A stretch of 64,000 nt of DNA, taken from Adiantum capillus-veneris. Its lineage: Eukaryota > Streptophyta > Polypodiopsida > Polypodiales > Pteridaceae. Where the stretch lies: NCBI GenBank assembly GCA_014529385.2, contig CM043948.1, positions 76,239,291 to 76,303,290 of the forward strand, written 5' to 3'. The notes under the pieces were generated by a model, which was given only the letters and a program-made list of their open reading frames with translations, did not search any database and was not told where the DNA came from. The number at the start of each line of letters is the position of its first letter. Position 1 is the first letter of the stretch. A program made the translations under genes and the position numbers. Positions 52,357-63,691 of the stretch are shown piece after piece.

Positions 52357-55170
52357 CTAGCGTTTTGAGGAATGAACATGGGACATTCGGCGGGCTTCTT
52401 TTGCCAAGCGCGATGACCTTGCATGTTCAACCGACACTTTGCGTCCAAAGGTGGTGCAATAAATCCAGTTGAACATTTCCTGAAGATAGCATGAGCGCAC
52501 TAAACCTCCTCCATGTCTTGTATTCTTGAAGTAGACACCCCTAGCACAATAGTGTGACTTCTCCATACCTTGCATGCTCCAAAGATCCAATGAACCATAC
52601 ATGTTCATAAAGTATGCACCATGGGCATAGAGGATGTGCTGCCCAAAAAGCCACAACACATCGATAATCAAAACTAAAGCATAGTACAGACCAAGTCAGA
52701 ATAGCAAGCACTCACCATCCAGTGTGTAGTGTTAGATTCACCCCATGCAATGACGACTGCCTTTGTGAACTCCACCACCAAATTTTGGAATTCTTGTCGT
52801 TGCTCACGGGTTGTGCTTGCAAGTTGTAGTATCTTCATCATCTTGTCAAATACCGCCCAAACATGTTGTCGGCTAATCACAACACTTACATTGCTATCAT
52901 TGTCCGTTGCATACTTGCAAAGATCCTTCCACAACTCCCATCCACCTTTAGATGTTGATGTTCCAGCAACAACACCCCTTTCCTTGGACCGAACCCTCTT
53001 CAAAAAATGCCTTGCCTTTAGTCCACTCATGGACACTGGTTGGGACACTTCTTGAGCGCTTGCATTGTTCTTTTGTGCAACAATGGAAGTGTTGGTCCCA
53101 TGACAACCTATTGAATTTAAGAGCCCTTCCAGTTTTGAGAGAGCATCAAAATACCTCTCCGTAGGCTTCATTGTAAAGGCATTAATCAATATGAAGATTT
53201 AATAAACGATCAAAGATGCGCATAAAAGCATGAAGTGTGCAAAAATGCACATTTTTTAGAGGGAAGTTAATTATAGGGTTCCATTCACTGTCTTTGCGGC
53301 ACGATTGGGCTCCTCCAGCATAGGACATTGTAGAACCGAATGCTCCCACACATGTGTAATTTGTGAATTGTCATCTTCCTCAGTTTCGTCGACCATTGCG
53401 ATCTTGCATGCATTCCCCTTATAGCCCTTAATGCAAAATGGACAAGGATATAGAGCTTTTACCCCTTGTTTGTACCTTAGAATGCACTTGATTGTTTTCA
53501 AATCGCCACATAAGTGCCAATCAACTTCAAACTCCCCTATGCCATCTACTTGGAGTTTTTCCCCAGCTAGTTGTGCCTTAATGACATCTGTTATCCACGG
53601 AATGCGTTCAAAAATCCAAGCAAGCACTCCATGGGTCTCCTTGGGAACCTCAATAGCTCCAAGCCACCAAATTTTTTTCTCCAACTACACACTGAAAGAT
53701 GGTGCACATTCCTCGTTCATAGCTGTACGTTTTGCATGGAATAATGCCCCGTTCATGAGAGTAATCCTATCCTTTCTAATCTTCGTTTCTTCACAATCTG
53801 ACACTCGTCTAGCTTGAGCACAAACACCAACTTTGAGCCTAGCACGAAAAAATGTCCAAAATAACATAAGGAAAACCATAATTGAAAAGAAAAGACTGCA
53901 TTATTGTAGCCTCACCATTAGGTGGTACAACATAAAAATGTATCATTGCCATTTGAAGCCTTCTCAAATTAAAAAAAATATTATTTGACACTGAGTAAGG
54001 AAATCCCTTGTCCACCCTGTCTGCACCTACGCTTGCGTTGGTATGTTTCTTAACTCCTTTGGACCGCTTGGTAAAGATGGATGAAGGCTTTATCTCCTCT
54101 ATGTGCAAATAGCCTCCTATTCGAAAGTACACGTCTTCGTTCGAGGCCTTCTTAGCAAGATTGACCTTAAGTGGTATAGGAAAAACATTCTCACTAATTC
54201 CTCTTTCCCATAAAACATCCTTAAGGAGACCATATAAGTCAATGTATCCCTTAGTACTAATTCCAACTTCATCACAAGCCTTTTGTACATCAACTTCGCT
54301 GACAAGATTTGAAAACTTTCGCATCACCTTCTTTGTGACGGTTGTTTAAAAGTTCTGCATTTGGTGCTCGTAAAAGGGCTACAACATTCGATTTCTTGAG
54401 GCAAAAACTTTACAAATGGATGCAATCCTCCTGGTTGTGGCCACCACACAGCTCTTGGATAAAATTCCTACAAGAATGAAAAAAAAACATTATTACAAAA
54501 TTCGTACAAGAATGGACAAAAACATTACCATAGAAACACAGATTGGAGCGTAGCAAAATGTACCTTGTAGCTATAACCCTTCTTTTTCTAGCACTGCCTT
54601 CGAGGGCTAAAGTCTCTATGGCATTGAAGCTCCTCTTATGTTTCCTTGCACCTAAGGGCGTCTTTTTAAGATGCAGGATCTTATCTTCAAGATTTGCAAT
54701 CTTAACATCCTTCTCTTCCACCTGTAGCTTAAGAGTTTCCACTTTCTCCTCCGCATGAAAGATCCTTTCGTGCAATCCACTAGTGGTATGGGAAAGAAGT
54801 TGACATTGATGCAAAGACCATTGTGCACTATCAGCTCCAATAGTCGACAATCGCTTCAGTATCTAAGAAGACCTTCCTCCTCTCTACCTAGATATTTTAA
54901 AAATGAAGCAAGGCTATTGAATGTTGGGTACACATTGATGGTTGAATCATTAGGGTAGAGGAAACCATGCACCCAAACGTCCACGTTGGTGTGACCTACA
55001 GCACAACGTTGTTGTGCAATTCGCAAGTAATGTTGCTTTGAGGGTGCGAAGTCCTTTGGCAATCGAACATGTAGAGAAATAGTTTCCGAACTTGACAATC
55101 TTGCTGTGGATGGGAGGTTTGTAATGTCGCCTAGCTCCATGGCAAGGGGAATAAAGCTGGCCTCAAGCAA
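52357..55170 (-). pseudogene. Multi-exon transposase-like gene of unrecognised family
   Basis: Likely start ATG 55140 (MELGDITNLPS). The first block to 54880 has LHVRLPKDFAPSKQHYLRIA. After a frame change near 54860 comes a coiled coil (HAEEKVETLKLQVEEKDVKI). An intron fits 54563-54468: GT...TAG, joining VIATR to NFIQELCGG in frame. Then KKVMRKFSNLVSEVDVQKAC and GISTKGYIDLYGLL (54327-54210), FNLRRLQMAMIHFYVVPPNG, WLGAIEVPKETHGVLAWIF, GEFEVDWHLCGDLKTIKCI and LYPCPFC (53684-53400), a region at 53189-52674, and SLDLWSMQGMEKSHYCARG (52600-52540). The G-D-x-K, CPFC and QG-x-EK motifs recall uncharacterised transposase-like proteins I have seen in other eukaryotes, but I cannot name the family. Some breaks are stops rather than introns, so it is probably inactive. 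Confidence 0.5.
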
Positions 55171-55172
55171 GA

Positions 55173-55560
55173 GTGGAGAGCTGCAGTAGAGGCACGGAGT
55201 GGAGAGGTGAGCTATGGAGTGAAGAGCTATGGGATGGAGAGCTTCGAGAGAGCTACATAGTGGAGAGGAGGGCTATGGAGTGGAGAGCCATGGGGGGGAG
55301 AGCTGTAGAAAATCTATGGAGTGAACCTGCAACAAAGAGAGGGAAGGAGGAAGCTATGGAGTGGAGAGCCATGGGGGAGAGAGCTGCAGCAAAGGTATGG
55401 AGTGGACCTGCAACAAAGAGAGGGAAGTAGGAAGTGTGTGTGCTGAAAAGTAGGAGAGAGCAGAGAGAGGGAGAGGAGTGAGAGAGGGAAGGAGGAAGAG
55501 TGTGTGCTGAAAAGTAGGAGAGAGAAGAGACAGAGAGGAGTGATTTTGGAGGGAAAAGGT
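55173..55560 (+). repeat. Purine-rich minisatellite
   Basis: Units of GCTATGGAGTGGAGAG and GAGCTGCAGCAAAG, then a duplicated segment containing GTGTGTGCTGAAAAGTAGGA (near 55434 and 55500). Lies just upstream of the transposase-like gene. Confidence 0.8.
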
Positions 55561-55969
55561 GGGAAGTTTCATATTTTGCAGGTCTAGCTGTGAGATTTTG
55601 AGGGAGAATATTGATTTTTGAGTATACATATAGGTTGGGGAGAAGTTTTGAGTAAAAGTGAGCTTTTCTTTTTTGAAAAAACTGTTTTTTTGGGTTGAGG
55701 CTATGGACGCCCTTGATGATGTGACAAAAGAAAGGGGGGGAAGATAGTTATTGTCTCATAAGGACCACCACTCTTTTGGGTAGAGAGAATGTAGCTATCC
55801 TCCCTCCCTAGCCTCTATTTCAATCTACAAAAAGCCTATGACAGCCTAAAAAAAAGCCTATGAGAATACCCTCATTCAATGGCTTTGTCTCCTAAACCAC
55901 ACACATTCAGCCTTAATCCTTTAAAATTAGGGATCCTTACAAGGCCCTTTTGGGGTTCATATTTTTCCT
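55561..55969. other. No gene recognised
   Basis: Contains a short duplication AAAAAGCCTATGA (near 55830 and 55852). May hold the outer end of the transposase-like element, but no inverted repeat was found. Confidence 0.4.
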
Positions 55970-56865
55970 AATGATTGTGAGTGATCGTGATCCCAAGTTT
56001 AACAGTCATTTTTGGAGGGTTGTGTTTAAACGATTGGGTACATAACTCAACCTCAATACAACAAATCATCCTAAAATGGATGGTCAAACTGAATGAGTTA
56101 ACCAAGTGCTAGAGGATATGCTATGAGCATACATCAACAAAAAACAAACACATTGGGAAGAGTATCTACCTCTTCTTGAGTTTGTTTTACAATAGTGCTA
56201 AGCATGTCACGACTAAATTTAGTTCTTTCATGCTAATGTACGGTTTTCAACCTAGGTCACCAGTTATAGTGGGGTTGGCCATTGAAAACCTCCAACAGGT
56301 TAAGGATTTTATTCAAGACCATATGGATATGTTGAAACTCGCTCGTCAGAATGTCCAACAAGCGCAGGATCGGTAAGAAGTATGCTGACGAGAAATGTTG
56401 GCAAGTTACCTTCAAGGAGGGGCAAGCGGTATTTTTGCGTGTGCCAAAGCATTCAGAAAGTCTGAAGACTGGGACAACACCTAAATTATCTCCGAGATAT
56501 TGTGGGCCTTTCAAGATACACAAGCGAGTTGGTGATCGTGCTTACAAACTCTCTGTACCAGCACACTCTCCTGTCCATCCGGTATTTCATGTAAGTTGTT
56601 TACGTAAACGCTTGCATGGGGACGACAATGTTGTCGACCAACACATTTGGTTGATTTCGTTGAACCTCCTACCCCATCGCATGGACCTGAGCGAATCCTC
56701 GACTATCATGATTTACGTACGCGTCATCATGTACGTCATGCAGCTTTAGTCAAGTGGAAAGATTGACCTGAAGAAGGTGTCACTTGGGAAAACATTAGTG
56801 TTCTTAAGTAGAAGTTTCCCACTTTTTTTTTCGAGGATGAAAACACTTCTCCAAAGGGAGAGTAA
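55970..56865 (+). pseudogene. Chromoviral Ty3/gypsy integrase 3' end
   Basis: Integrase from the second catalytic Asp: VSDRDPKFNSHFWR, KMDGQTE (catalytic Glu), VNQVLEDML, WEEYLPLLEFVYNSA, LMYGFQPRSP, then a GPY/F module (LSPRYCGPFKIHKRVG, HPVFHVSCLRKRL) and a decayed chromodomain (KWKD, PEEGVTWENISVL) near 56750-56815. Stops at about 56095 and 56127, and a frameshift near 56372. Upstream pol is missing. A purine tract, CCAAAGGGAGAGTAA (56851-56865), precedes the LTR. Confidence 0.8.
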
Positions 56866-57005
56866 TGTCATGCCAAGGGCATACCCAAGGGGGGTCACAG
56901 ACCCGGGCTAGGTGGCCGGTTGCCAGTGTGGAATAAGGGATTCGAGGGCCAAGGGCTATATATGGGGGGTTGGGTGGTGAATCTGGACCAAGGCAATCCT
57001 TTGGC

Positions 57006-57054
<49 letters not shown>

Positions 57055-57871
57055 GCACCACGACCTCATAGTCGTCATCCAACTCTCTATTCCACTTTTT
57101 ATGAATTGTTGAGCACATGTTCTTCTTAGATATCAATTGTTTGAGGTCACCTTTCATATGCCTTCTATTGACAACCATATTTATAAATTTTCAAAACCTA
57201 CCCTAGTTGTGTTCCTTGACATCTCTTACCTTGATAGCTCTTATGATGAGAATCCCAGTGGTGGAACACCTAAGATGCAAGAGATAAAAAACTAGAGAAA
57301 ATGTGGCAACCAAATTGAAACAAGCTCAAGAACCATATACTAGACCATGGTTTGAAATACATGCAGTAGAGAGATTCAAATCAAAGTTCTTCTTATTCCA
57401 TTAAAGTGTATGTTATGTATGTATGCAAGTATATTCTTGCTAGTTATGTCGTAATAAGTCCCTATTTTTTGCCAAAATCTTAATTCCTCAACCAAAGTAA
57501 GATACTAATTGTTTATCTTCTTATGCCATTAGGTCTCCCAAATCTTTGAAAAATAAAAAGTCTTTCAAAACATCAAAAGGGATAAGTGAAGGGTAAGTTT
57601 AGGAAATGAAAAGACCCTTGGAAGTGGAAAATAAAAAAACTTTTTGTGTTTATATAAAGAGAGATGGTCGAGTGCACATTATTACATTTGTGTTTTTCTT
57701 TGTTGGCACTACTTTTCGGTAGAAACGTATGGTTATGCCGAGGGAGTTTCAGCCCGTGTGCAAGGGAGCACCTTTCAAATTTTGAAAGGTATGTTTTATT
57801 TTCTACTATTTAAGGTATGTTTTACTTTCCACTCTTCGATCTATAGGGTCTTAGTCTCTCTTCTTCTTTTG

Positions 57872-57917
<46 letters not shown>

Positions 57918-58060
57918 GAAGTGAAAGGCAGTGCCAACTTTTGTCTCCAGACACCTTGTTTAATTTTCCTTTAGCGCTTTCTTCTTTTTAGAGTGTCCTT
58001 GCATTATGTAAGCAGCGAATACACCATTTGAATATTAAAGTGTACTTGAATGTCATAACA
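56866..58060 (+). repeat. Probable 3' LTR of the chromoviral element
   Basis: Begins TGTCATGCC after the purine tract and probably ends TGTCATAACA at 58060. Contains (CT)n at 57009-57050 and 57873-57912 and a TATA box TATATAAAG near 57650. No second copy in the window, so the right end is tentative. Confidence 0.5.
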
Positions 58061-58066
58061 AGGTTA

Positions 58067-58872
58067 GGGTGGTTACAGACTACCCTTGAGTGCCCAGCGC
58101 CTGCCCAAACATTGAGCAGCTTTTAAAAAACTTGTCCACCCAATATTGGGCACTGGTGTTTACAGACACAAGTTTGGGCGCTGAAACTTATATAATAAAA
58201 AATATCAATCTGTTATGCACAACAACAAAACCAAGCATTTTTTCACGCATCAGCTACATCAGCTATCAACAGAAAGTTATCACTACGTGCAGCCACAAAT
58301 TCGCTATCAGCTCTAACAACAAGACATACGATTGCGTTAAAAAGTGCTCCGCTAGTATGACAAGACTGTTGTTGCAAAACAAGATTACGCTTTGAAGACT
58401 AGAACGAATCAAAACACCAACAAACCATAGAGACTAAACCATGCACAACACAAAATCGTACATTCGACCTACAAGACAAATTGATTGTTCATTCACGACC
58501 ACCAAGACAACCACTGCAAGACCTACAAGACATTGATTTGTACTTAACGACCTGCCAAATAAAAATTGTACAGTTGACTCATCGAAATGATTCTCGAATG
58601 CATTAACAACAAATCATGAGTGGAGACATAACCTTGCAAAATAGCACTGCACAGATTTGTACTTGATGATCTGCAACAGAACTGCGTTAACAACAACATT
58701 ATCCAGCAAGTACATAAAAATTGTACATTCAACTCATCAGAACAATTCTCGAATGCATTAACAACAAAACATGAGTGAAGACAAATCTCGAAAGCATTAA
58801 CAACAAAACATGAGCAAGTACTCTCCAATACAAATCAAGCCTCGACTCTCCAATACATAAAAGATAGTTGAG
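58067..58872. other. PIF left subterminal region
   Basis: No gene. An imperfect direct repeat contains TTCTCGAATGCATTAACAAC at about 58591 and 58746, with a third partial copy near 58785. Confidence 0.6.
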
Positions 58873-60288
58873 CTACTCGCTCTCAAAACTCTCGTCAGTA
58901 GAATCATTGTCTCCAAAAACCGCAACAACATTTCTTCGCTCTCTCTCCTTAAACATCACTCTAGCAATGTTATCTCGCCTATGTGCCCCACTAACAACAA
59001 CATCGGAAGAAACATCGCCTCCATTTTGTGCCCTCTCTACTGCTTGTGAAGAGTCAGAGTCCATCAAGCAAGAGAGTTCTGTAAGAGCGTCATTTAATCC
59101 GCTACGAACTGTTGTATCCAAGCTTGTGGCATCCAATTGAGCTTGGGCCCGTTGTAGCTCACCCTGGGCTTCTCGAATCCACCCTTCATCAAATGAATCT
59201 GCATGAATAATACACATGTTATGGAGGACCAAGCATGTTTGGATCATCTTCGGCACATTCTGCAAAAGCATGTCACAACTCTTTAGAAGGATTCTGAACC
59301 GAGCTTTGAGCATTCCAAAAGCGCGCTCCACAGGCATTCTCGAACTGGATTGGATGTAGTTCCAAAAGTACCGCTCTGAAGATAAGCCGTCTTTACTATC
59401 TTTGAAAGGTGGAAGCATCCAGAATCTTGCTGGATACGCACAATCCCCCAAGAGACAATAATTGCCTAGGCAACCTGCTTCACATTTTTGACCTAGATGA
59501 CTCCGTTGAAATACATTCCAATCATGCATGGACCCTGCCTACCCTATGTCGTAATCCCAAACAACGCAATTTGCGGCCACTGTCATTTGCAAGATAATTG
59601 AGTGGAATCCCTTTCTGTTGAAATAGTCCTCATGATTGGCTCGAGGTGCAATGATTGGCACATGGTTACCATCTACTGCACCTATCACAAAAGGAATACC
59701 GTGGATTGCCTCAAAATCCTCGGCAAGGCTTTGCATCCTGTCAGTCGAAGGCCACTTGACAAAAATATCATGCAGACCGGAAGAAGACACTGCATCGCAA
59801 AATTGGATGACAATCTCTTGTGCTGCAGTTGTGGAGATTGAGTACATGTCTGCAATAATTTGGAGACTCGCCCCTGAAGCCAAACGATGTAAAGCTACAC
59901 ATACTCTTTTCTCAACAATGATTGCCTTGCGACAATTTGTGTCAGAGCGGCGCATCTTTGGAGCTAACCATGCTGTCAAGAAATTGAAGGTGTCTCTGCT
60001 CACTCGAAGCCTGCTCTTGAACATCTTGTCGGAGTAGCTACCATTCAAGCACTGCTCCATGAATGTGTGTGGCCGGGGATATGCCCAACATGCTCTATTC
60101 TCATGCCTTCTCCTCCCTGTGCGCGCTTCTCTGGCTGGGATTACTCGACCAATGAAACAAGTAAGAACATGAACTTGGTACATGTAGTCAACCATGCCAG
60201 CATCGTCATATTCTACAAGCTCTAGAGCTGCGATTGCACCAATAATTAATGCAAAGAAGCAAGCAAGAACCACCAGCTCATCCTCCAT
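58873..60288 (-). pseudogene. PIF/Harbinger DDE transposase with one TAG
   Basis: About 470 codons, ATG 60288 (MEDELVVLACFFALI), related to HARBI1 (DDE_Tnp_4). Helix-turn-helix-like part (ALHRLASGASLQIIADMYSI), catalytic Asp in VIGAVDGNHVPI (about 59678), DYFNRKGFHSI, second Asp in LLGDCAYPARFW (about 59447), Glu in MPVERAFGMLKARF (about 59328), then LVLHNMCI. The frame is open end to end except one TAG at 59539-59541, between DYDIG and AGSMHDWNVF, where the family usually has Trp. This cleaves and inserts the element; here it would be truncated unless TAG is read through. Confidence 0.9.
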
Positions 60289-60378
60289 AGCCTGTGACAG
60301 AAGTATATATCACTTTTTGAACTCAACCAAAAGAAGACATTGATACATATGGTTATTTGGATTAATGAACAACAAATA

Positions 60379-60968
60379 GAGACAACAAAGCACGAGACAT
60401 AGAAGAAAAACCAAAAAAATATGTCACATGTCACAACATTAAATATCAAAATACATAATTGCGTCTTTTTTAGCAAAAATAGGGGCTGTTAGTGAGAATG
60501 AGGATTTGCAAAAATGGAGAAGTGTACTGCATTTGGGCCTTCTTTGCTACCAAGCTGATCCCGACGTGAGACCAGTTATGAGAGAAATGCATCAGGACCT
60601 TAAGGGTTGTGTTATCTTGCCACTGAAGCATTCCTGGACTTTGTATCCAGCACCATCTGCGAGGACAGACACAGAAGTGGATACAACAACATTACAACTT
60701 GAACTTCTGGAGTTTTTCAGCCTACCTCACTCATCCCTTTTGCTGAGTGTGCATCTGTAATATACCACAATTAACAGGTAGCCACACAAGTAATTAACAG
60801 GTAGCCACACAATTCGAGTTTTAATGGCAGCAGAGAGTTGCTTAACATGTGAATTGGGGAACTCTTTTCCATAAGCTTTATGAGAGACAACAAAGCTCGA
60901 GAGATAGAAGAAAAACCAAAATAAAATGTCACATGTCACAGCATTAAATATCAAAATACATAATTGCG
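60379..60968. repeat. 85-bp direct repeats flanking a captured segment
   Basis: 60379-60463 and 60884-60968 are direct copies (GAGACAACAAAGC ... CATAATTGCG) with about five mismatches. They bracket 420 bp that includes the kinase fragment and a short duplication AACAGGTAGCCACACAA. Confidence 0.85.
60488..60760 (+). pseudogene. Receptor-like kinase C-terminal fragment
   Basis: Reads VSENEDLQKWRSVLHLGLLC then YQADPDVRPVMREMHQDLKG: the end of a plant receptor-kinase catalytic domain (the D-x-x-x-RP-x-M-x-x-V/M pattern of subdomain XI), as in lectin-type receptor kinases, followed by a variable tail to 60760. No kinase core upstream. Opposite strand to the PIF genes. Probably host exon sequence captured by the transposon. 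Confidence 0.65.
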
Positions 60969-60997
60969 CAAAGCATCGCTACAAAGGGATCATTTCA

Positions 60998-62089
60998 TTA
61001 ATCTTTTTTGAAAATTTTCAATACATCCAAGAATCCAACAAATGCATTATTGAGAGATGCTAAAAGTTTAAGCTTCTCAGCCTGCTTGGCCTTGCGAGCT
61101 GCTTCTGATTCCTTTTGTTGAGCTGCCATGATCTTGGCGGTATTTGCCATATCAACAAGGGAGTCCTCTATTTTTTTGTCCTTTCGTTGTCGCTGGTCTC
61201 GAGCAGGGCCTAATACTCTTTCTTTTGCAGCTGATGATGCACCTTCTCCTACGTCCTCTGTTGCCTGTGCCTGCGAGGGACTCACTGAATCTTGCTGGTC
61301 AATGTTGTTGGAGTCGCCAAGTGCGGAAGCATGAGACTCGTTGACTACATTCGCTCTGTTATGCATGTACTCATCCACTATATCGTACCAATCACAGGTT
61401 ATCCTACGATCATTACCCGATATAGAATTGTGAGCTTTGTCTTTCTTATACGCATCATAAACGCGTCCCCATTTTTTCCTGCAAACTTGGCCATCTTTGT
61501 CACATTCTGGAAAAAGCGAAGCAAGCTATGTCGCAACCTTTGACCAAAGATCTACACCCTGTTTGGGAGGTTTCCCAAAGTCATCGTGCATAGTGCCACG
61601 AATGTGAATGAGTTGCACAACCCAAGCATCCTTCCAGTTCTCTCTCCCCTTCTTGTCTTTGCTGCCCTCATCTGGACTAGCCATGCTGGCTTGATTCTTC
61701 TTTCTTCCTTTGCCTCCACGGCTTGTAGTGTTCATCACTGGTACCACTTCTCTTGTTACTGCTTGAATCCTTCGCTTGGCCGGAAATTTGGGTAGCCTAC
61801 CTTCATCCCCATTTATGCCCTTGCTGGTATCTCCCTCCATTGTTATTGTTGTTGTATCAGCCTGCGGAGGTGAAGGAAAAGGACTCCGTTTTGCGATGTG
61901 TTGAGTCGCTGGTCGTATGGGTGGATGAAATGGCATGAAGCCAAATGGAGATCCTCCAAAAGGGGAGATGGGAAAGCTACCTTGACCAAGTGAAGGAGAG
62001 TATGGGCTTTGAGAATACTGGGACAGTAGAGGAGTGAACTCACAATCCTGACTCGCTTGGGAGTAACTAGAAGGACTTTGTGAATCCAT
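60998..62089 (-). pseudogene. PIF/Harbinger ORF1 (Myb/SANT-like) with one TAG
   Basis: About 363 codons, ATG 62089 (MDSQSPSSYSQASQ). This partner protein helps the transposase bind DNA and enter the nucleus. Pro/Ser-rich N-terminus, basic patch (AKRRIQ, GGKGRKK), then a Myb/SANT or trihelix-like domain: ENWKDAWVVQLIHIRGTMHD, GVDLWSKVAT, CRKKWGRVYDAYKK, CDWYDIVDEYM. The C-terminal part is Lys/Ala-rich with a probable coiled coil (ESEAARKAKQAEKLKLLASL). One TAG at 61526-61528 between KVAT and LASLFPECDKD; both sides are in the same frame. Confidence 0.85.
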
Positions 62090-63437
62090 TTCCTAAGAAA
62101 ACAATATAAGATCAATAGGGACTAAACTCAAATCAAGACCATCAAGAAAGAAAGGGACATAGCAACACCATCATCATTATTCTGGCAAAAGTAAAAGCAC
62201 TACTACTTGTAATAAATTTAAAATGTATGCAATACCTAGAGGAAGGAAAGCACTAAGGAAAGGCAAATGCTAAAGACAACATATGTGAGAAAAACATAAG
62301 CAGTAACTCCATAGCACTTTTTAAGAGTAACTCCATAGCACTCTCTTAAAAAGGTTGTGAAAAGACTCTTGGCTTTCCAATGTCTCTAATCTTTTCATTC
62401 ACTATACCATTCAACCTTCGCCTAAGGTTAAAAGTCATCAATTCTTCCAATTCATGCGTTTTTCCTTCTTTTTCCAAAAATGTGGAGACATACTCGAAAA
62501 AATCTATCTATCTGTCTCTGAAAGGCTCTCAGAAAATAAAACCTTCTATCTATTTGTATCCTATTGGCTCTTCAAAGATAAGATCTATCTATCTATTATA
62601 TCCTATTGGCTCTTGAAAGATAAGATCTATCTACCTATCTATCTCCTAATGGCTCTTGAAATAAAAATATCTACCAATTTCTCCTAAGATGTCATTGGGG
62701 ATTATTCCCTACACTTTGAGAACATTAAAACACAAAGAATTCACAGAAAAGGAACTAGAACAAGAAAAATGGAGCACAATGATGATGCGGCGACATCATT
62801 CCCTTTTATATGGCATTTGCCCCTTGACTTTCCGAGTACCACAAACTCTCAGCCTTTCATAATCTTCACATTCACATTCTATAACCTTCACAAACACATT
62901 CGATTTCCCATGTTTAGACTAGTGAAAAGTTATTCATATTTCTGAAATTGTGGCACCTCACATCAGCATAGAAAAACTACTTCTACTGAAGCAACCTTAT
63001 TAAACCAAGCCAGCTTATTTTAACTGAAGCAGGAGTCAAATGCACAAAATAAACTTGAAATACCTGGAGTGTCAGGGCTGCAGAGATGAAGAACCAGCAA
63101 TGGTGAGAGGCGAAGGCTCCCTCAGTATTTCTTGCAGGCTGCAAAACAATGCGCTCTCACCTCCTTTTCAAATGATGTGCAGGCTGCAGAAAACCGCGAA
63201 CGCGATAAGCGGGAAAGGGATGCTTGCAAATGATTGGTGCTCATCATGCGTGCCCATCCTTGGACAACTGTGGCTGGCTGCCCGATTTCGTTCGAAGTAT
63301 GGGCATGCGCTGGCAGATGACTCAGCTCATGCGCGCGATGTCCAACTCTCGGTGTGTAAGGGCTTCTTCGACGGCGTGCAATGCTATTGGTCCAGCGTTT
63401 AAAAAACGGGTTGTCCACTTGCAGTGTGTAACCAGCC
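62090..63437. other. PIF right subterminal region
   Basis: No gene recognised. Contains three imperfect units with CTATCTAT and CCTATTGGCTCTTGAAAGAT (62525-62675). 63360-63437 includes the right TIR. Confidence 0.6.
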
Positions 63438-63440
63438 TTA

Positions 63441-63691
63441 GGTTTATGCCAAAGTCTTGATTCCTCAACCAAAGGAGTTTCTTCTTGCTTCAATTGCAAA
63501 TAAACAATATGTTCCACCTGCACTGTGTACGGAAAGTTTATCACAGAATTTTCCATCACGATTAGTTTTTTTGCGAGATCGATGACGCTGATTTGGGCGA
63601 GGCGAGGGGACCCCTTTGTATTGGGACCAGTTAATCCCATGCTAATGCAAATAAAGAGCGGAGTCCAGGATTTGAACTCAGCCACCGAGTG
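63441..63691. other. Upstream region of the PPR gene
   Basis: 63447-63476 (GCCAAAGTCTTGATTCCTCA) resembles 57471-57500 inside the chromoviral LTR. On the minus strand near 63690-63655, GTGGCTGAGTTCAAATCCTG resembles a tRNA or SINE B box. Confidence 0.4.

Larger units (their letters stand above)
58067..63437 (-). mobile_element. PIF/Harbinger DNA transposon
   Basis: TTA on both sides (58064-58066 and 63438-63440). TIRs: left GGGTGGTTACAGACT, right inverse GGCTGGTTACACACT, two mismatches in 15. 5371 bp. Encodes both proteins of the superfamily on the minus strand: ORF1 with a Myb/SANT-like domain (62089-60998) and the DDE transposase (60288-58873). Each has one in-frame TAG. Carries a receptor-kinase fragment between the two genes. 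Confidence 0.88.

Noticed and set aside
53431-53817. 128-codon plus-strand frame
   Set aside because: Antisense of the transposase-like gene, whose minus strand has the motif-bearing frame.
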